A DNA stretch of 64,000 nt, taken from positions 351,260 to 415,259 of the forward strand of contig NZ_KB235959.1 of the NCBI RefSeq assembly GCF_000332355.1, in the 5' to 3' direction. The stretch is from Baaleninema simplex PCC 7105. GTDB taxonomy: Bacteria; Cyanobacteriota; Cyanobacteriia; Cyanobacteriales; Geitlerinemataceae. The notes beneath the pieces were generated by a model. The model ran no database searches, had not been told where the DNA came from, and saw only the letters and a program-made list of their open reading frames with translations. Positions 38,375-47,143 of this stretch are shown here, one piece after another; positions within the stretch are counted from its first letter, which is position 1, and every line of letters begins with the position of its first letter. A program made the translations under genes and the position numbers.

Positions 38375-38836
38375 CTACGATCGCACCGTTTCCGCTCGGA
38401 ACTGGTGGTTTTCGTCGAGTTGCCACGATCGCAGATCGATCGCCAGTCCTTCTCGTACCGACACGATGACATAAGAATACTGCGGCCAAGCCCAACTGCG
38501 ATCGACTTCTGAGGGAATCGCGGGGTGGTTGGGGTGAGAGTGGTAGATACCGAGAATTTGCCAACCGCGATCGCGACTGGTTTTCTGAGCTTCTAACATC
38601 ACCTCTGCGGCGATGGTATAGCGACGTTCCTGGGTGTTGAATTCTGCCGTCTCGTCGAAGGTCGTCGCCGTCTCGTCGTCCCAGGCGTTTTCCGTTTCCC
38701 AGACTTCGGCGACCCGCTTCTCTCCAGCCTCAGCATATCCCAAAATTAACCCGCAGCATTCACGGGGATAACAGCGTTCGGCGTGGAATTCGATGTGTTG
38801 GCGGTGTTGGGGAGACAAGCGTAAAACCACAGGCAA
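38375..38836 (-). CDS. M67/JAMM metallopeptidase
   Basis: 153 residues with a complete JAMM zinc motif: HSHPNHPAIPSEVD around residue 103, and an upstream Glu in PRECCGLILGY (about 25-35). Bacterial JAMM proteins trim the C terminus of ThiS/MoaD-like sulfur carriers so that their di-glycine can be activated by MoeB-type enzymes. The neighbouring moeB-rhodanese supports that role. No carrier protein gene was found in the gap. Confidence 0.88.
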   Translation of the reverse strand: MPVVLRLSPQHRQHIEFHAERCYPRECCGLILGYAEAGEKRVAEVWETENAWDDETATTFDETAEFNTQERRYTIAAEVMLEAQKTSRDRGWQILGIYHSHPNHPAIPSEVDRSWAWPQYSYVIVSVREGLAIDLRSWQLDENHQFRAETVRS

Positions 38837-38877
38837 ATCTCGACACGAACGCGAGCGGAAAACGGGAGGGAGGACTT

Positions 38878-39618
38878 TTAATAACCGAGTAAGGCTCCCC
38901 AGGTGGCCGAACCGACGACACCATCGATATCGAGTCCGTAAGCGGCTTGCATGGCTTCGACGGCGTCAGCAGTTCCCGACCCGAAAATTCCGTCGATATC
39001 GCCTCGGTAAAATCCCAAATCCTGTAGGAGAATTTGCAGTTCGACCACCGCCGAGCCTTCCGCTCCTTCTCGCAGGACGGGGAGGTCGTTCGTGGCGACG
39101 GTCGATGAAACTCGGTTCGGGGTACTGACGGCAGTTGTGGAGTACGGCATTGGCGTCGGCATGGGAGCGGCTGCCGTTGTGGGGGTGGGACAGACGCAGG
39201 TGGTCGAACCCGTGTTGGTGTAAACCGGGGTGGCGATACCGCCGACTTGCATGGGAGGAAACAGGCGGTTCCAGGTGTCGAGACCGACGACGCCATCGGC
39301 AGACAGTCCCACCGACTGTTGGAATTGGGTGACGGCGGCGGCCGTTTCGTCGTCGTACACGCCATCGACGACGCCAGGATAGTATCCCATGAGTTTGAGA
39401 ACCCCTTGCAGTTCGATCGCCGCTGCTCCCTCGCTCCCAACCCGCAGCGTCGGACGCATGGTGTTGGCGTTAGGGAGGATTTGAGCCAGTTGCGGGGTTT
39501 TCTCAGTGTTGGCTGGAGTGGCGTTTGGAGCGGCGATCGCGATCGCTCCGCTTCCAAACCACAACAGGCTGAGAGCAGAACTGAGGCTCAACCACTGTTT
39601 CGGAGACTGTTTCAACAT
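38878..39618 (-). CDS. secreted peptidoglycan-binding protein, two PG_binding_1 repeats
   Basis: 246 residues. A signal peptide (about 1-29, LSSALSLLWFGSGAIAIAA) is followed by two PG_binding_1 domains, at about 57-112 (LRVGSEGAAAIELQGVLKLMGYYPGVVDGVYDDETAAAVTQFQ) and 180-240 (LREGAEGSAVVELQILLQDLGFYRGDIDGIFG). A Thr/Pro-rich linker joins them. It has no catalytic domain, so it probably anchors to or senses the cell wall. It is on the same strand as the JAMM gene, 41 bp from it. Confidence 0.9.
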   Translation of the reverse strand: MLKQSPKQWLSLSSALSLLWFGSGAIAIAAPNATPANTEKTPQLAQILPNANTMRPTLRVGSEGAAAIELQGVLKLMGYYPGVVDGVYDDETAAAVTQFQQSVGLSADGVVGLDTWNRLFPPMQVGGIATPVYTNTGSTTCVCPTPTTAAAPMPTPMPYSTTAVSTPNRVSSTVATNDLPVLREGAEGSAVVELQILLQDLGFYRGDIDGIFGSGTADAVEAMQAAYGLDIDGVVGSATWGALLGY

Positions 39619-39730
39619 GACATCTCAACTCCCAAGGAATCCGTCGCGGTTCAATTTTGACTGAGAACGACGAAAAACAGCAAGCGCCTTGGCTTGTATT
39701 GTGCTTTGCGATCGCGCCAAGTCTCGGGAG

Positions 39731-40045
39731 TTAATCGACGGATACGGCGTCTACATCGACAGTGGTGTCGGCATCGTTGGGAACAGACGCCACCTCGGTT
39801 TCCGCTTCGGACACTGGCGACGATTGCAACCGTTCTGTCACCATCTGCACGACTTCCGACACGAGCAAGAACGCGATCGCCACGTCGTCGATTTGTCCGA
39901 TGATGGGAATCACATCGGGGGAAATATCGAGGGGACTGAATAAGTACACCAGGGTTCCCAGGATGACCCACCAGCGATATTTGGGGTTTCTCAAGACGTT
40001 GCGATACCAAGTCGTCAGGGTTCGGGTGACCGTGTTCATGGGCAA
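39731..40045 (-). CDS. DUF1232 (YkvA-like) membrane protein
   Basis: 104 residues. It begins in basic residues (RTLTTWYRNVLRNPKYRWW) and then has LGTLVYLFSPLDISPDVIPIIGQIDDVAIAFLL, the DUF1232 signature with one or two short membrane helices. The tail is acidic. Function is unknown. It is on the same strand as the peptidoglycan-binding gene. Confidence 0.88.
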   Translation of the reverse strand: MPMNTVTRTLTTWYRNVLRNPKYRWWVILGTLVYLFSPLDISPDVIPIIGQIDDVAIAFLLVSEVVQMVTERLQSSPVSEAETEVASVPNDADTTVDVDAVSVD

Positions 40046-40223
40046 TTTCGGCTTCTCGCCGCGATTCCTATCTCTTTGTTTATTTTGACATTGACGGTTG
40101 AGGAGCGAGCGATCGGCTTCGGTTCGGATTTCCGAGTGCGTCTACAGCTAAGGGGGATTGTCTGGGGAAAATGCGGTGCGATCGAGCTGGGTAGATTTCT
40201 ACACTTACCGCAATCTCGCCAGA

Positions 40224-40266
40224 CCAGAGTTCCGGAATCTTGAAGATTCTGGGACTCTGGCTTTTC
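40224..40266. terminator. hairpin downstream of the original toxin stop
   Basis: CCAGAGT (40224-40230) with ACTCTGG (40254-40260) and an inner GAATCTT/AGATTC stem, followed by CTTTTCT. It now lies just outside the IS and about 15 bp beyond the toxin's ancestral stop (40279-40281). It may have ended the toxin-antitoxin transcript, although its T run favours the plus strand. Confidence 0.6.
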
Positions 40267-40296
40267 TAAAAATCTCTCTTAGAGTCCTAACCAAAC

Positions 40297-41482
40297 GGGT
40301 GCATCCCAGTTTTGCAATGAGTAAGAGTACTTAGAGCGGTTTGAGAGAAGGGAGTTAAGCTAAAAGGAGTTGCCCAAGTCGGAGTCAAGCCTAGCTCATG
40401 GATGCTGAAAAACGTCGCCAAATTCAAGCTCACGCTCGAGCGATTGCCGCTCTACTCTACGAAGGAAGTGACCCAGAAGAGATTCAAACCCTATCTGGCA
40501 TCGAAAAAACCGTCCGTCATCAGCTATTAGAACACGTTAGCCCAGAAGTGGGAAATTTTTTATCCAAAACAGCAGCGGCAGCCAAGGCGGAAGAAAACGG
40601 ACGGTAAAAAGTCTTCTCGGTCGCTTGAGTCTGAGCGAGCCACAAGCCCAGAAGCTAGAGGTCAAAGCACACAGTCGATGGAGTCCCGAGCTGGAGAAAT
40701 GCTGTTTACTCCTGAGCGCCAACTCCTCCTACGAGCGGGCGGCTCAAGATCTTGAGGTCTTAACGGGCATGACCGTTTCTGCAAGTAGCCAGCAACGCTT
40801 GGTACATCGTCAAAAGTTTGAACTGCCCCAACTCGAAGAGACCGTCGCTGAAATGAGCCTCGATGGAGGTAAAGTCCGTCTGCGTACCGCCGTCGGAGAC
40901 CCCTGTATCTGGCGAGATTACAAAGCCGTCAATCTCCATGGGGCGAGTGTAGGAGCTTTCTTTGAAGATAACGAGGGCTTGGTGAATTGGGTCAATCAAC
41001 AACCCTTGGCCACGCCTCTAATCTGCCTCGGAGATGGACACGATGGGATCTGGAATCTCTTTGCCGACATAGGTGATACCACTCAGCGGCAAGAAGTTCT
41101 CGATTGGTATCATTTGACGGAGAATTTAGGGAAAGTGGGTGGGTCACAGCAGCGTCTCGATGCCGTTGAAGCTTGTTTGTGGCGAGGTGATGTGGAGGGG
41201 TCGCTGGCTCAGTTCGAGGATTGGTCACACCCGCGCGTCACCAAGTTGGTGGCTTACGTGCAAAAACATCGACACCGCATCGTCAACTACAGCTATTACC
41301 AGTGTGAAGGGATTTCTATCGGCTCTGGAGCCATTGAATCGACGGTCAAGCAGATTGGTCGGCGTCTCAAGATTTCCGGCGCTCAGTGGGAACGTCAGAA
41401 CGTTCCACAAGTCCTCAAGCAACGCTGTGCTTATCTCAATGGAGACTTTTACGCCTAACACTTGCAAAACTGGGATGCACCC
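40297..41482 (+). mobile_element. ISKra4-type insertion sequence, 1186 bp
   Basis: A 21-bp perfect terminal inverted repeat starts GGGTGCATCCCAGTTTTGCA at 40297-40317 and is mirrored at 41462-41482. It is flanked by a perfect 8-bp target duplication AACCAAAC (40289-40296 and 41483-41490). Both ends and the transposase look intact, so it may still be active. A 152-bp MITE with the same GGGTGCATC tips lies at 46583. Confidence 0.92.
40398..41458 (+). CDS. ISKra4-family transposase made by -1 frameshift
   Basis: The first frame (40398-40607, 69 codons) carries a helix-turn-helix-like N terminus. The second (in frame from at least 40589 to 41458) carries the catalytic domain: SLDGGKVRL (Asp), GDGHDGIWN (Asp) and SGAIESTVKQIG (Glu). 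The two overlap in the -1 relation around AAGAAAACGG (40591-40600), where slipping would give ...KRTVKSLLGRLSLSEPQ, which reads well as transposase. It may be programmed frameshifting or a mutation; the intact ends favour the former. Confidence 0.8.
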
Positions 41483-41808
41483 AACCAAACTTGTAAAGAC
41501 TGCTCTAATCGATCGATATCGACCTTAGCTAACTGTCCGATTTTTTTGATAGCTAAGCTTCGATCGACCGTGTATAGTCCTCGTTTGACCGCTGTTTCAA
41601 CATTGAGACCGGCTTCTGACCACCTAGTAAGAACAAACTCACCTGGAAGAAGAGAACTCGTCCGGCTTGTTAGTGGAACAACGATAATGTCTTGCGAAAT
41701 GTGCGGCTCGCTGACAACAACCGCAGGTCTGATTTTTGAACGCGATAAGTCTGAAAAAGGATACCGAACTAAGAGGAGTTCATACTTAGAGTAGTTCGTT
41801 GTAGACAT
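41455..41808 (-). CDS. MazF/PemK-like toxin with IS-altered C terminus
   Basis: 117 residues of the MazF/PemK endoribonuclease fold: ELLLVRYPFSDLSRSKIRPAVVVSE, IIVVPLTSR and IKKIGQLAKVDIDRLEQSL. The last residues ASQFCKC and the stop come from the inverted repeat of the inserted IS. Before insertion the frame read VWLGL and stopped at 40279-40281, giving 111 residues. The change is at the extreme C terminus, so the toxin may still work. It starts 23 bp inside the antitoxin gene. Confidence 0.85.
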   Translation of the reverse strand: MSTTNYSKYELLLVRYPFSDLSRSKIRPAVVVSEPHISQDIIVVPLTSRTSSLLPGEFVLTRWSEAGLNVETAVKRGLYTVDRSLAIKKIGQLAKVDIDRLEQSLQVWLGASQFCKC

Positions 41809-41983
41809 CGTCCTCTGAATTGTCCCAAATCTTGTTTAAAGAACTCTGACTAGCCTGTTGCCAAAACTCTTTCTCGTCACTGGAAAGTACGGTAACAAGC
41901 ACCTGGCTTCCTTCTTCGAGTTCTATAGATTCTAGAAGTTCGAGTTTGCCATCTCGAACCGTTGCCCAAACTGTTTTAACCAT
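41786..41983 (-). CDS. antitoxin paired with the MazF-like toxin
   Basis: 65 residues. The N-terminal half, VKTVWATVRDGKLELLESIELEEGSQVLVTVL, is a short beta-rich, AbrB/DUF104-like DNA-binding type. The C-terminal half (SSDEKEFWQQASQSSLNKIWDNSEDDVYNELL) is acidic and helical, as in antitoxin toxin-binding tails. It overlaps the toxin start by 23 bp in the usual antitoxin-first order, which supports the pair and translational coupling. Confidence 0.85.
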   Translation of the reverse strand: MVKTVWATVRDGKLELLESIELEEGSQVLVTVLSSDEKEFWQQASQSSLNKIWDNSEDDVYNELL

Positions 41984-42195
41984 TATCTCAATCTCTCTCG
42001 AATCGTTCTGACTTACTGCAAAACACTTGCTGGCGGGATGACTGCGCGACCCATATCTTTAGTTTTAACCCACGCTGCCTCACTGAGTCGCATACCACTG
42101 CAACGGCGAACCTCACGCGATCGCCCCCCTCCCGAAACCCGACCCACAGGGTAAAATAGTCAGGCTAAACACATCCGTCGAACAAGGCATCAACC

Positions 42196-44631
42196 GTGCG
42201 TATCTCACTCAACTGGTTGCGGGAACTCGTAAACATCGATCTGTCCGCCGAAGACCTGGCCCACCGTCTCACCATGGCCGGCTTTGAAGTCGAAGACATC
42301 GAAGATCGCCGAACTTGGGCTGAGGGCGTGGTTCTCGGAAAAATCGTCGGCATCGAACCTCACCCCAACGCCGACAAACTGCGCGTGTGCCAAGTCAACA
42401 TCGGCACCGACGAACCTCAACAAATCGTCTGCGGTGCGCCCAACGCGAAAGCCGATCTCTACGTCCCCGTGGCTACCGTCGGAACGGTTCTCCCGCAAGT
42501 GGACTTGAAAATCAAACCCGCCAAACTGCGGGGCGTTCCCTCTAACGGGATGATTTGCTCTCTCGAAGAAGTGGGACTGTCGAAGGAATCGGAAGGAATT
42601 CACGTTTTTGGCGAAGGCGAAGTCGCCGAACTCGACGCGAAAATCGGAAACGATGCCCGTCCTTTTCTGGGACTCGACGATACCGTTCTCGACCTTACCG
42701 CAACGGCGAACCGGGCCGACGCCCTGAGTATGGTGGGAGTTGCCCGAGAAGTGGCCGCTTTGACTGGGGCTCAGTTGAAGTTACCTCACTCCGAAGCGGG
42801 CGAGGTTCCCCGCAACGATACGCTGAAATTGGATGTCGCCGACAGCAACGCTTGCCCCACGTATATCGGAACGGCGATCGAAGGGGTAAAGATTGCGCCG
42901 TCTCCGGCTTGGTTGAAACAACGCTTAGAAGCGGCTGGCGTGCGTCCGATTAATAACGTGGTGGATATCACCAATTACGTGATGTTGGAGTGGGGTCAAC
43001 CGCTACACGCTTTCGATCGCGATCGCCTGCAACGCCTCACGGGAAGTGACGACCTCAGCATCGGCGTGCGTTTCGCCAAAGCTGACGAACCCCTCACCAC
43101 CCTCGACGGACAGGAACGCAAACTCAGCCAACAGGCGTTAGTGATTACCGCCAATGACAAACCCATCGCCCTCGGCGGCGTCATGGGGGGCGAGGAAAGC
43201 GAAGTCCACGAGGGAACCACCAACCTCGTCCTCGAAGCGGCGTTGTTCGATCCTGTGGTTGTCCGTCGATCGTCCCGCAGTCAATCTCTCCGCAGCGAAT
43301 CTTCGTCTCGGTACGAACGGGGCGTCAATTTCGCCGAGTTGGAAGTGGCCTGTCAGCGGGCGATTTCCTTAATTTGCGAACTGGCGGGGGGAACCCCGGT
43401 GACGCAGGCGATCGCCGATACGCGACCGGAGTTGTCGAGTACGATTCAACTGAGGTGCGATCGCGTCCGTCAGGTTCTCGGAGACGTTCGACTCGGCGAC
43501 AGTATCGGCGACCTCCCCGAAACCGATATGAAACGCATTCTCGAAGATTTGAGTTTCGAGGTGACGGAAACGGACACCGAAGGCGTTTGGAACGTGAAAG
43601 TTCCGCCCTACCGTTCTCGGGACATCGAACGGGAAATCGACCTCATCGAAGAAATCGCCCGTCTCTACGGTTACGATAACTTCTGCGAAACTCTGCCCAA
43701 ACAAGGGGCGTTAGGGCAACTGTCCCCGGAATTCGCCCTGACGGGACAACTGCGGGAAGCGTTCCGGGCGGCGGGATTGACGGAGTTAATCCACTACTCC
43801 CTCGTCAAACCCAGTCAAGACCGTCAAATCAAGCTGGGAAATCCCCTGTTTGCGGAATATTCCGCCCTGCGAACCGAACTGCTTCCGGCGTTAATCGACG
43901 CCTTCGAGTACAACTTGAAACAGGGAAACGGTGCCCTCAACGGCTTTGAAATCGGCCGCGTCTTCTGGAAAGAGGGCGAGGAGTATCGGGAAAAAGACCT
44001 GGTGGCGGGGATTCTCGGCGGCGACCCCACGATGGGACGCTGGACGACTTCGGGGAAAGAAGATCCGATGGATTGGTTCGAGGCGAAAGGGGTTTTGCAG
44101 AGTGCGTTCGATCGCCTCAGCCTCGAGGTGCAGTATCGCCCCGACAGCAGCGACGAACGGTTACACCCCGGACGCACGGCGTCGCTGTGGTTGCGGGGGC
44201 GTCAGTTGGGACGCTTCGGACAGCTTCACCCGCAACTGCGTCAGGAACGAGAGTTACCTGATGAGGTATACGTTTTCGAGTTGGAACTGAGTTTGTTACT
44301 CGAAGCGTTACCTTCGACGCAGGTTCCTAAGTTCACAGCGTTTTCGACGTTCCCAGCCAGCGATCGCGATTTGGCGTTCTTCGCCCCGGTTTCGGTGTCG
44401 GTGTTCGATTTGGAAAAAGTGATGGGTAAGGCGGGGGGTAAACTCCTCGAATCGGTGGAACTGTTCGACGAGTATCGCGGCGAAAACGTACCGGACGGAC
44501 AGCGGAGTCTAGCGTTCCGGTTAGTGTATCGGGCCGGCGATCGCACTTTGAAAGATAAGGAAGTGGACGACGCCCATCAAAAAGTCCGCAATTCGATCGC
44601 CAAGAAGTTCGATGTAGAACTGCGGAGTTAG
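42196..44631 (+). CDS. pheT: phenylalanyl-tRNA synthetase beta subunit
   Basis: 811 residues starting at GTG ([33 protein letters not shown]). Domains in order: tRNA-binding fold (about 39-150, [13 protein letters not shown]), B3/B4 editing domain (about 200-380), B5 (about 400-480), catalytic-like core, and the C-terminal FDX-ACB anticodon-binding domain (about 715-810, [14 protein letters not shown]). It forms the alpha2-beta2 synthetase with PheS, whose gene is not in this window. It ends four bases inside the convergent GNAT gene. Confidence 0.96.
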   Translation: MRISLNWLRELVNIDLSAEDLAHRLTMAGFEVEDIEDRRTWAEGVVLGKIVGIEPHPNADKLRVCQVNIGTDEPQQIVCGAPNAKADLYVPVATVGTVLPQVDLKIKPAKLRGVPSNGMICSLEEVGLSKESEGIHVFGEGEVAELDAKIGNDARPFLGLDDTVLDLTATANRADALSMVGVAREVAALTGAQLKLPHSEAGEVPRNDTLKLDVADSNACPTYIGTAIEGVKIAPSPAWLKQRLEAAGVRPINNVVDITNYVMLEWGQPLHAFDRDRLQRLTGSDDLSIGVRFAKADEPLTTLDGQERKLSQQALVITANDKPIALGGVMGGEESEVHEGTTNLVLEAALFDPVVVRRSSRSQSLRSESSSRYERGVNFAELEVACQRAISLICELAGGTPVTQAIADTRPELSSTIQLRCDRVRQVLGDVRLGDSIGDLPETDMKRILEDLSFEVTETDTEGVWNVKVPPYRSRDIEREIDLIEEIARLYGYDNFCETLPKQGALGQLSPEFALTGQLREAFRAAGLTELIHYSLVKPSQDRQIKLGNPLFAEYSALRTELLPALIDAFEYNLKQGNGALNGFEIGRVFWKEGEEYREKDLVAGILGGDPTMGRWTTSGKEDPMDWFEAKGVLQSAFDRLSLEVQYRPDSSDERLHPGRTASLWLRGRQLGRFGQLHPQLRQERELPDEVYVFELELSLLLEALPSTQVPKFTAFSTFPASDRDLAFFAPVSVSVFDLEKVMGKAGGKLLESVELFDEYRGENVPDGQRSLAFRLVYRAGDRTLKDKEVDDAHQKVRNSIAKKFDVELRS

Positions 44632-45404
44632 TCGAGTTCGACGGTTTCTGTCACCGATCCTTCTTCTGTGAGGAGAGGGATCGTTGACGGTACGTCGAGT
44701 TCGCGGTTGTATGCGATGCGGTAGCCGAGAGCGTGACGCTCGATCGCGTATCCCACCCAACCGCGATCGAGCAGTTCGGTTTGAGCGACGAAATCGGAAT
44801 GTTCGATAAATTTCGGTGGTGAAAGGGCGAGAGGTTTCATTTGAGCGTCGGTTTTCAGGACGAAGCGATCGCAGTTCTCGTGAAGTTTGACCAAACGGTA
44901 AATCCGAAAATTCAGATTGAGGAAAAGGCGTAAACTGGGATAGTTCGAGGGCGATACGGTCGCCCAAACGACCTCTTTTCCGAGTGTCTTGAGTTCTTGA
45001 AGGCTAATTTGAGTTAAGTGAGAGCCAAAGTTTTGCCCGCGATAGGGAGGCAAAATCACCACCCCAGTCAATCTCGCGTGTCGATGAATTTCTTGGGGTG
45101 GAATCGGTAGAGCGTCGAGTAGATAAGGCGTGTCAACAGAGGGATAGGCGGTTAGACGAATTCCCACGAGTTCGTCTTGGCAGAATAATCCCAAGCTGAG
45201 ATTTTGTGCGAGAATTTGTTCGATTTGTGAGGGAGGACGACGATCGAGAAATAAATTTCCGATACTTCGATTCGCGAACGCTCGAATGTTAACAACATCG
45301 TCTAAATTTTGGATCGAGAGACGGCAAATTTTATAAGGAAGTTTTTCGCAATGACCCGCTTCATGTTTGGTGAGTATACCGGAGGCGATCGTGATATTTT
45401 TCAT
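44628..45404 (-). CDS. GNAT N-acetyltransferase
   Basis: 258 residues. The acetyl-CoA binding motif is [29 protein letters not shown] (about residues 120-150), followed by [25 protein letters not shown], the usual 'N..S..L....F' end of the fold. The N-terminal ~90 residues hold another half-fold ([22 protein letters not shown]). The acceptor is unknown. Its stop overlaps the pheT stop on the other strand. Confidence 0.85.
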   Translation of the reverse strand: MKNITIASGILTKHEAGHCEKLPYKICRLSIQNLDDVVNIRAFANRSIGNLFLDRRPPSQIEQILAQNLSLGLFCQDELVGIRLTAYPSVDTPYLLDALPIPPQEIHRHARLTGVVILPPYRGQNFGSHLTQISLQELKTLGKEVVWATVSPSNYPSLRLFLNLNFRIYRLVKLHENCDRFVLKTDAQMKPLALSPPKFIEHSDFVAQTELLDRGWVGYAIERHALGYRIAYNRELDVPSTIPLLTEEGSVTETVELD

Positions 45405-45593
45405 TGTCGGTAAATGCCCCTTAAGTGTAAAAAACTTTGAAAAACAGGTAGCTTTAAGAAGCAGTTGGTTTTTAGTACGACTTTTTAATCCGATTCAAAC
45501 CAACTGCTAATTTTTGGTATTTTAAGTCTGTTGAGTTTCGCGAATTTAAGTTATAGGGAATCTGTTTCCGATAAGCTGGGTTTTAAGAAGTCT

Positions 45594-45628
45594 CTTCACC
45601 ACAGAGACACAGAGGACACAGAGAGAGG
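45594..45628. repeat. dispersed CACAGAGACACAGAGGACAC repeat, copy 3
   Basis: Same family as at 4845 and 25409, preceded by GATAAGCTGGGTTTTA as in copy 2. Confidence 0.75.
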
Positions 45629-45803
45629 CTTGTCTGACTGGGTAAAACCAGTAGTGTTTTAGTCCTCGACTCCGCTCGGACTCAACGCTTCGACTCCGCT
45701 CAGCGTTGAGATTCGGATTCTATATTACATGGTGAGTGCGACCGGAGGGTTTGAAAAACACCTGCGATCGGTGTGGAGCAGAAAACTTTTCAAGATCGGG
45801 GGA

Positions 45804-45831
45804 TTGACAAAATACATAAAATATGTATTAA
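45804..45831 (+). promoter_or_regulatory. sigma70-like promoter with operator palindrome in the spacer
   Basis: TTGACA (45804-45809) is followed after 16 bp by TATTAA (45826-45831). The spacer region holds the perfect palindrome AATACATA-AAA-TATGTATT. This is the layout of a repressor-controlled promoter. No intact gene lies downstream, so it may be left from a deleted regulator or toxin-antitoxin operon. Confidence 0.4.
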
Positions 45832-46120
45832 GATTCGCGCCAGATCTCCGGCAGCTATTTACCGATCTGGGATTTTACGGACAACCCTTTAATACGGCGA
45901 TATCTTTTCTAACAAGGGTTTCAGGACTTTTCTGCACCACTAAGGGTGCTGTGTCCTTCAAGAATAGATGCAAGAAGAGATTCGGGATTTAACGAACTAT
46001 CATTGGCTGGAATTTGCGGCTTAAAAGTTTAGCAGGTTTGGGAACAGGATTTGGTATCAGGGGCGCAAAAATATCAAACTTAGAGACTGCAACTCTTATG
46101 TTTTATTTTTTTGTATGAAT

Positions 46121-46942
46121 TCACGGTTTTGAGATACACTCCATTTCAACGACTTTGATGCCGTCAGTTGTAGCGGCAATAATGCGTTGATTTTCTAAAT
46201 CGAGGGCGATCGCACGAACGATAGCATCTAAACGATACTCCATTGCAATTCGACCGTCATTCGCACAAATAACTAATAACGAGCGGTTTACACCATAGAC
46301 TAACCGATCGCGATCGAGCCAAGCGACATCACTTTGCCAGCGATTCCAAGCATCATGCTCGTGACTTAACGCTCGAAATAGTTTCCATTCTGGACGAAGA
46401 GGAGGATTATTCCAAATTTCTCCCATCGAACTGTAGTGTTTGGTGGCGTCCGGTAACGTGGCTAATACAGCGCGATCGACCGGTAAACTTATTAATTCAA
46501 TCCCTTTCCAATATCTCGTGTATACTAGCTTCTGACCGTCAGGCCTAAACCTCAAAGCTCCTCGGTGACAGCGAATTCCACCGGGTGCATCTCAAAAATG
46601 TAAATTCATCGAATTGGGCGCACTCAATTTCCAGATCCCCGGCATCTCCAAGATGCCGGGGATCTTATACCGGAAGTGCTAATCGGGAATTTTGCCACCC
46701 CAAACTGATGTTTTTGCAAAAGTTAGATGCACCCATTCCACCACTCAATTCTCCCAAGTAGGTTAACTCATCTTTTGGAAAATTTTCAATGCGAAATACA
46801 CGAACAACTTCATCCATATCTGTCACATTAACTACTAAAAATCATCGGTTTCGATCGATAGCAATTCCATCATTGTAACCCACATTCCGCACTTCAAAAC
46901 GTAGTATGTTTGTCCGATCTGTCAAAACTTTATGCAGAAAGC
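46121..46942 (-). pseudogene. decayed WD40/beta-propeller-like gene with MITE insertion
   Basis: Read on the minus strand, one frame gives ...FLHKVLTDRTNILRFEV..., then a TGA stop (46842-46844) where DRNRW would be expected, then FLVVNVTDMDEVVRVFRI...LGELSGGI. Next comes a 152-bp MITE, then RCHRGALRFRPDGQKLVYTR to VVEMECISKP and the stop. Removing the MITE and one 8-bp target copy restores the frame. The blocks resemble repeats of a beta-propeller. The N terminus is missing. It is broken by truncation, a nonsense codon and an insertion. Confidence 0.75.
46583..46734. mobile_element. 152-bp MITE related to the ISKra4 element
   Basis: It starts GGGTGCATCTCAAAAATGTA and ends in AGATGCACCC. It is flanked by a perfect 8-bp duplication ATTCCACC (46575-46582 and 46735-46742). 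An inner GATCCCCGGCATCT/AGATGCCGGGGATC hairpin is near the middle. Tips GGGTGCATC and 8-bp duplication match the full ISKra4 copy at 40297, so that transposase may move it. An isolated end is at 34594-34633. Confidence 0.88.
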
Positions 46943-47143
46943 TTTATCAAGATCGCAAGTAAAAATACATACTACACAAGTTATTGAAATTTATTTTCAA
47001 CAACGAAGGCTGTAATGTACTTTCTTCGTTAAAAATCCTGTTGTAGTATGCTTGTGGTGCGGAAAGTGGGATAAAATGGTGTAATGACCTCTTGTCGGCG
47101 AGGGTTGTAAATTAGTGTTTTGCAATCCATCGAAACTCGTGAT

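Larger units (their letters stand above)
45405..46120. other. intergenic, decayed DNA with repeats and a promoter-like palindrome
   Basis: 716 bp with no credible gene; the 87-codon frame at 45729-45992 has no family features. It holds the CACAGAGGACAC repeat copy 3, a GACTCCGCTCGGACTCAACG / CGACTCCGCTCAGCGTTGAG inverted-repeat block (about 45664-45710), and a promoter with an operator-like palindrome at 45804-45831. Confidence 0.5.

Noticed and set aside
42196-44631. Phenylalanine operon with pheS
   Set aside because: No pheS is found on either side; unlinked pheS/pheT is common in cyanobacteria.
45729-45992. 87-codon frame in the 45.4-46.1 kb gap
   Set aside because: It crosses the promoter-like palindrome and shows no recognisable domain.
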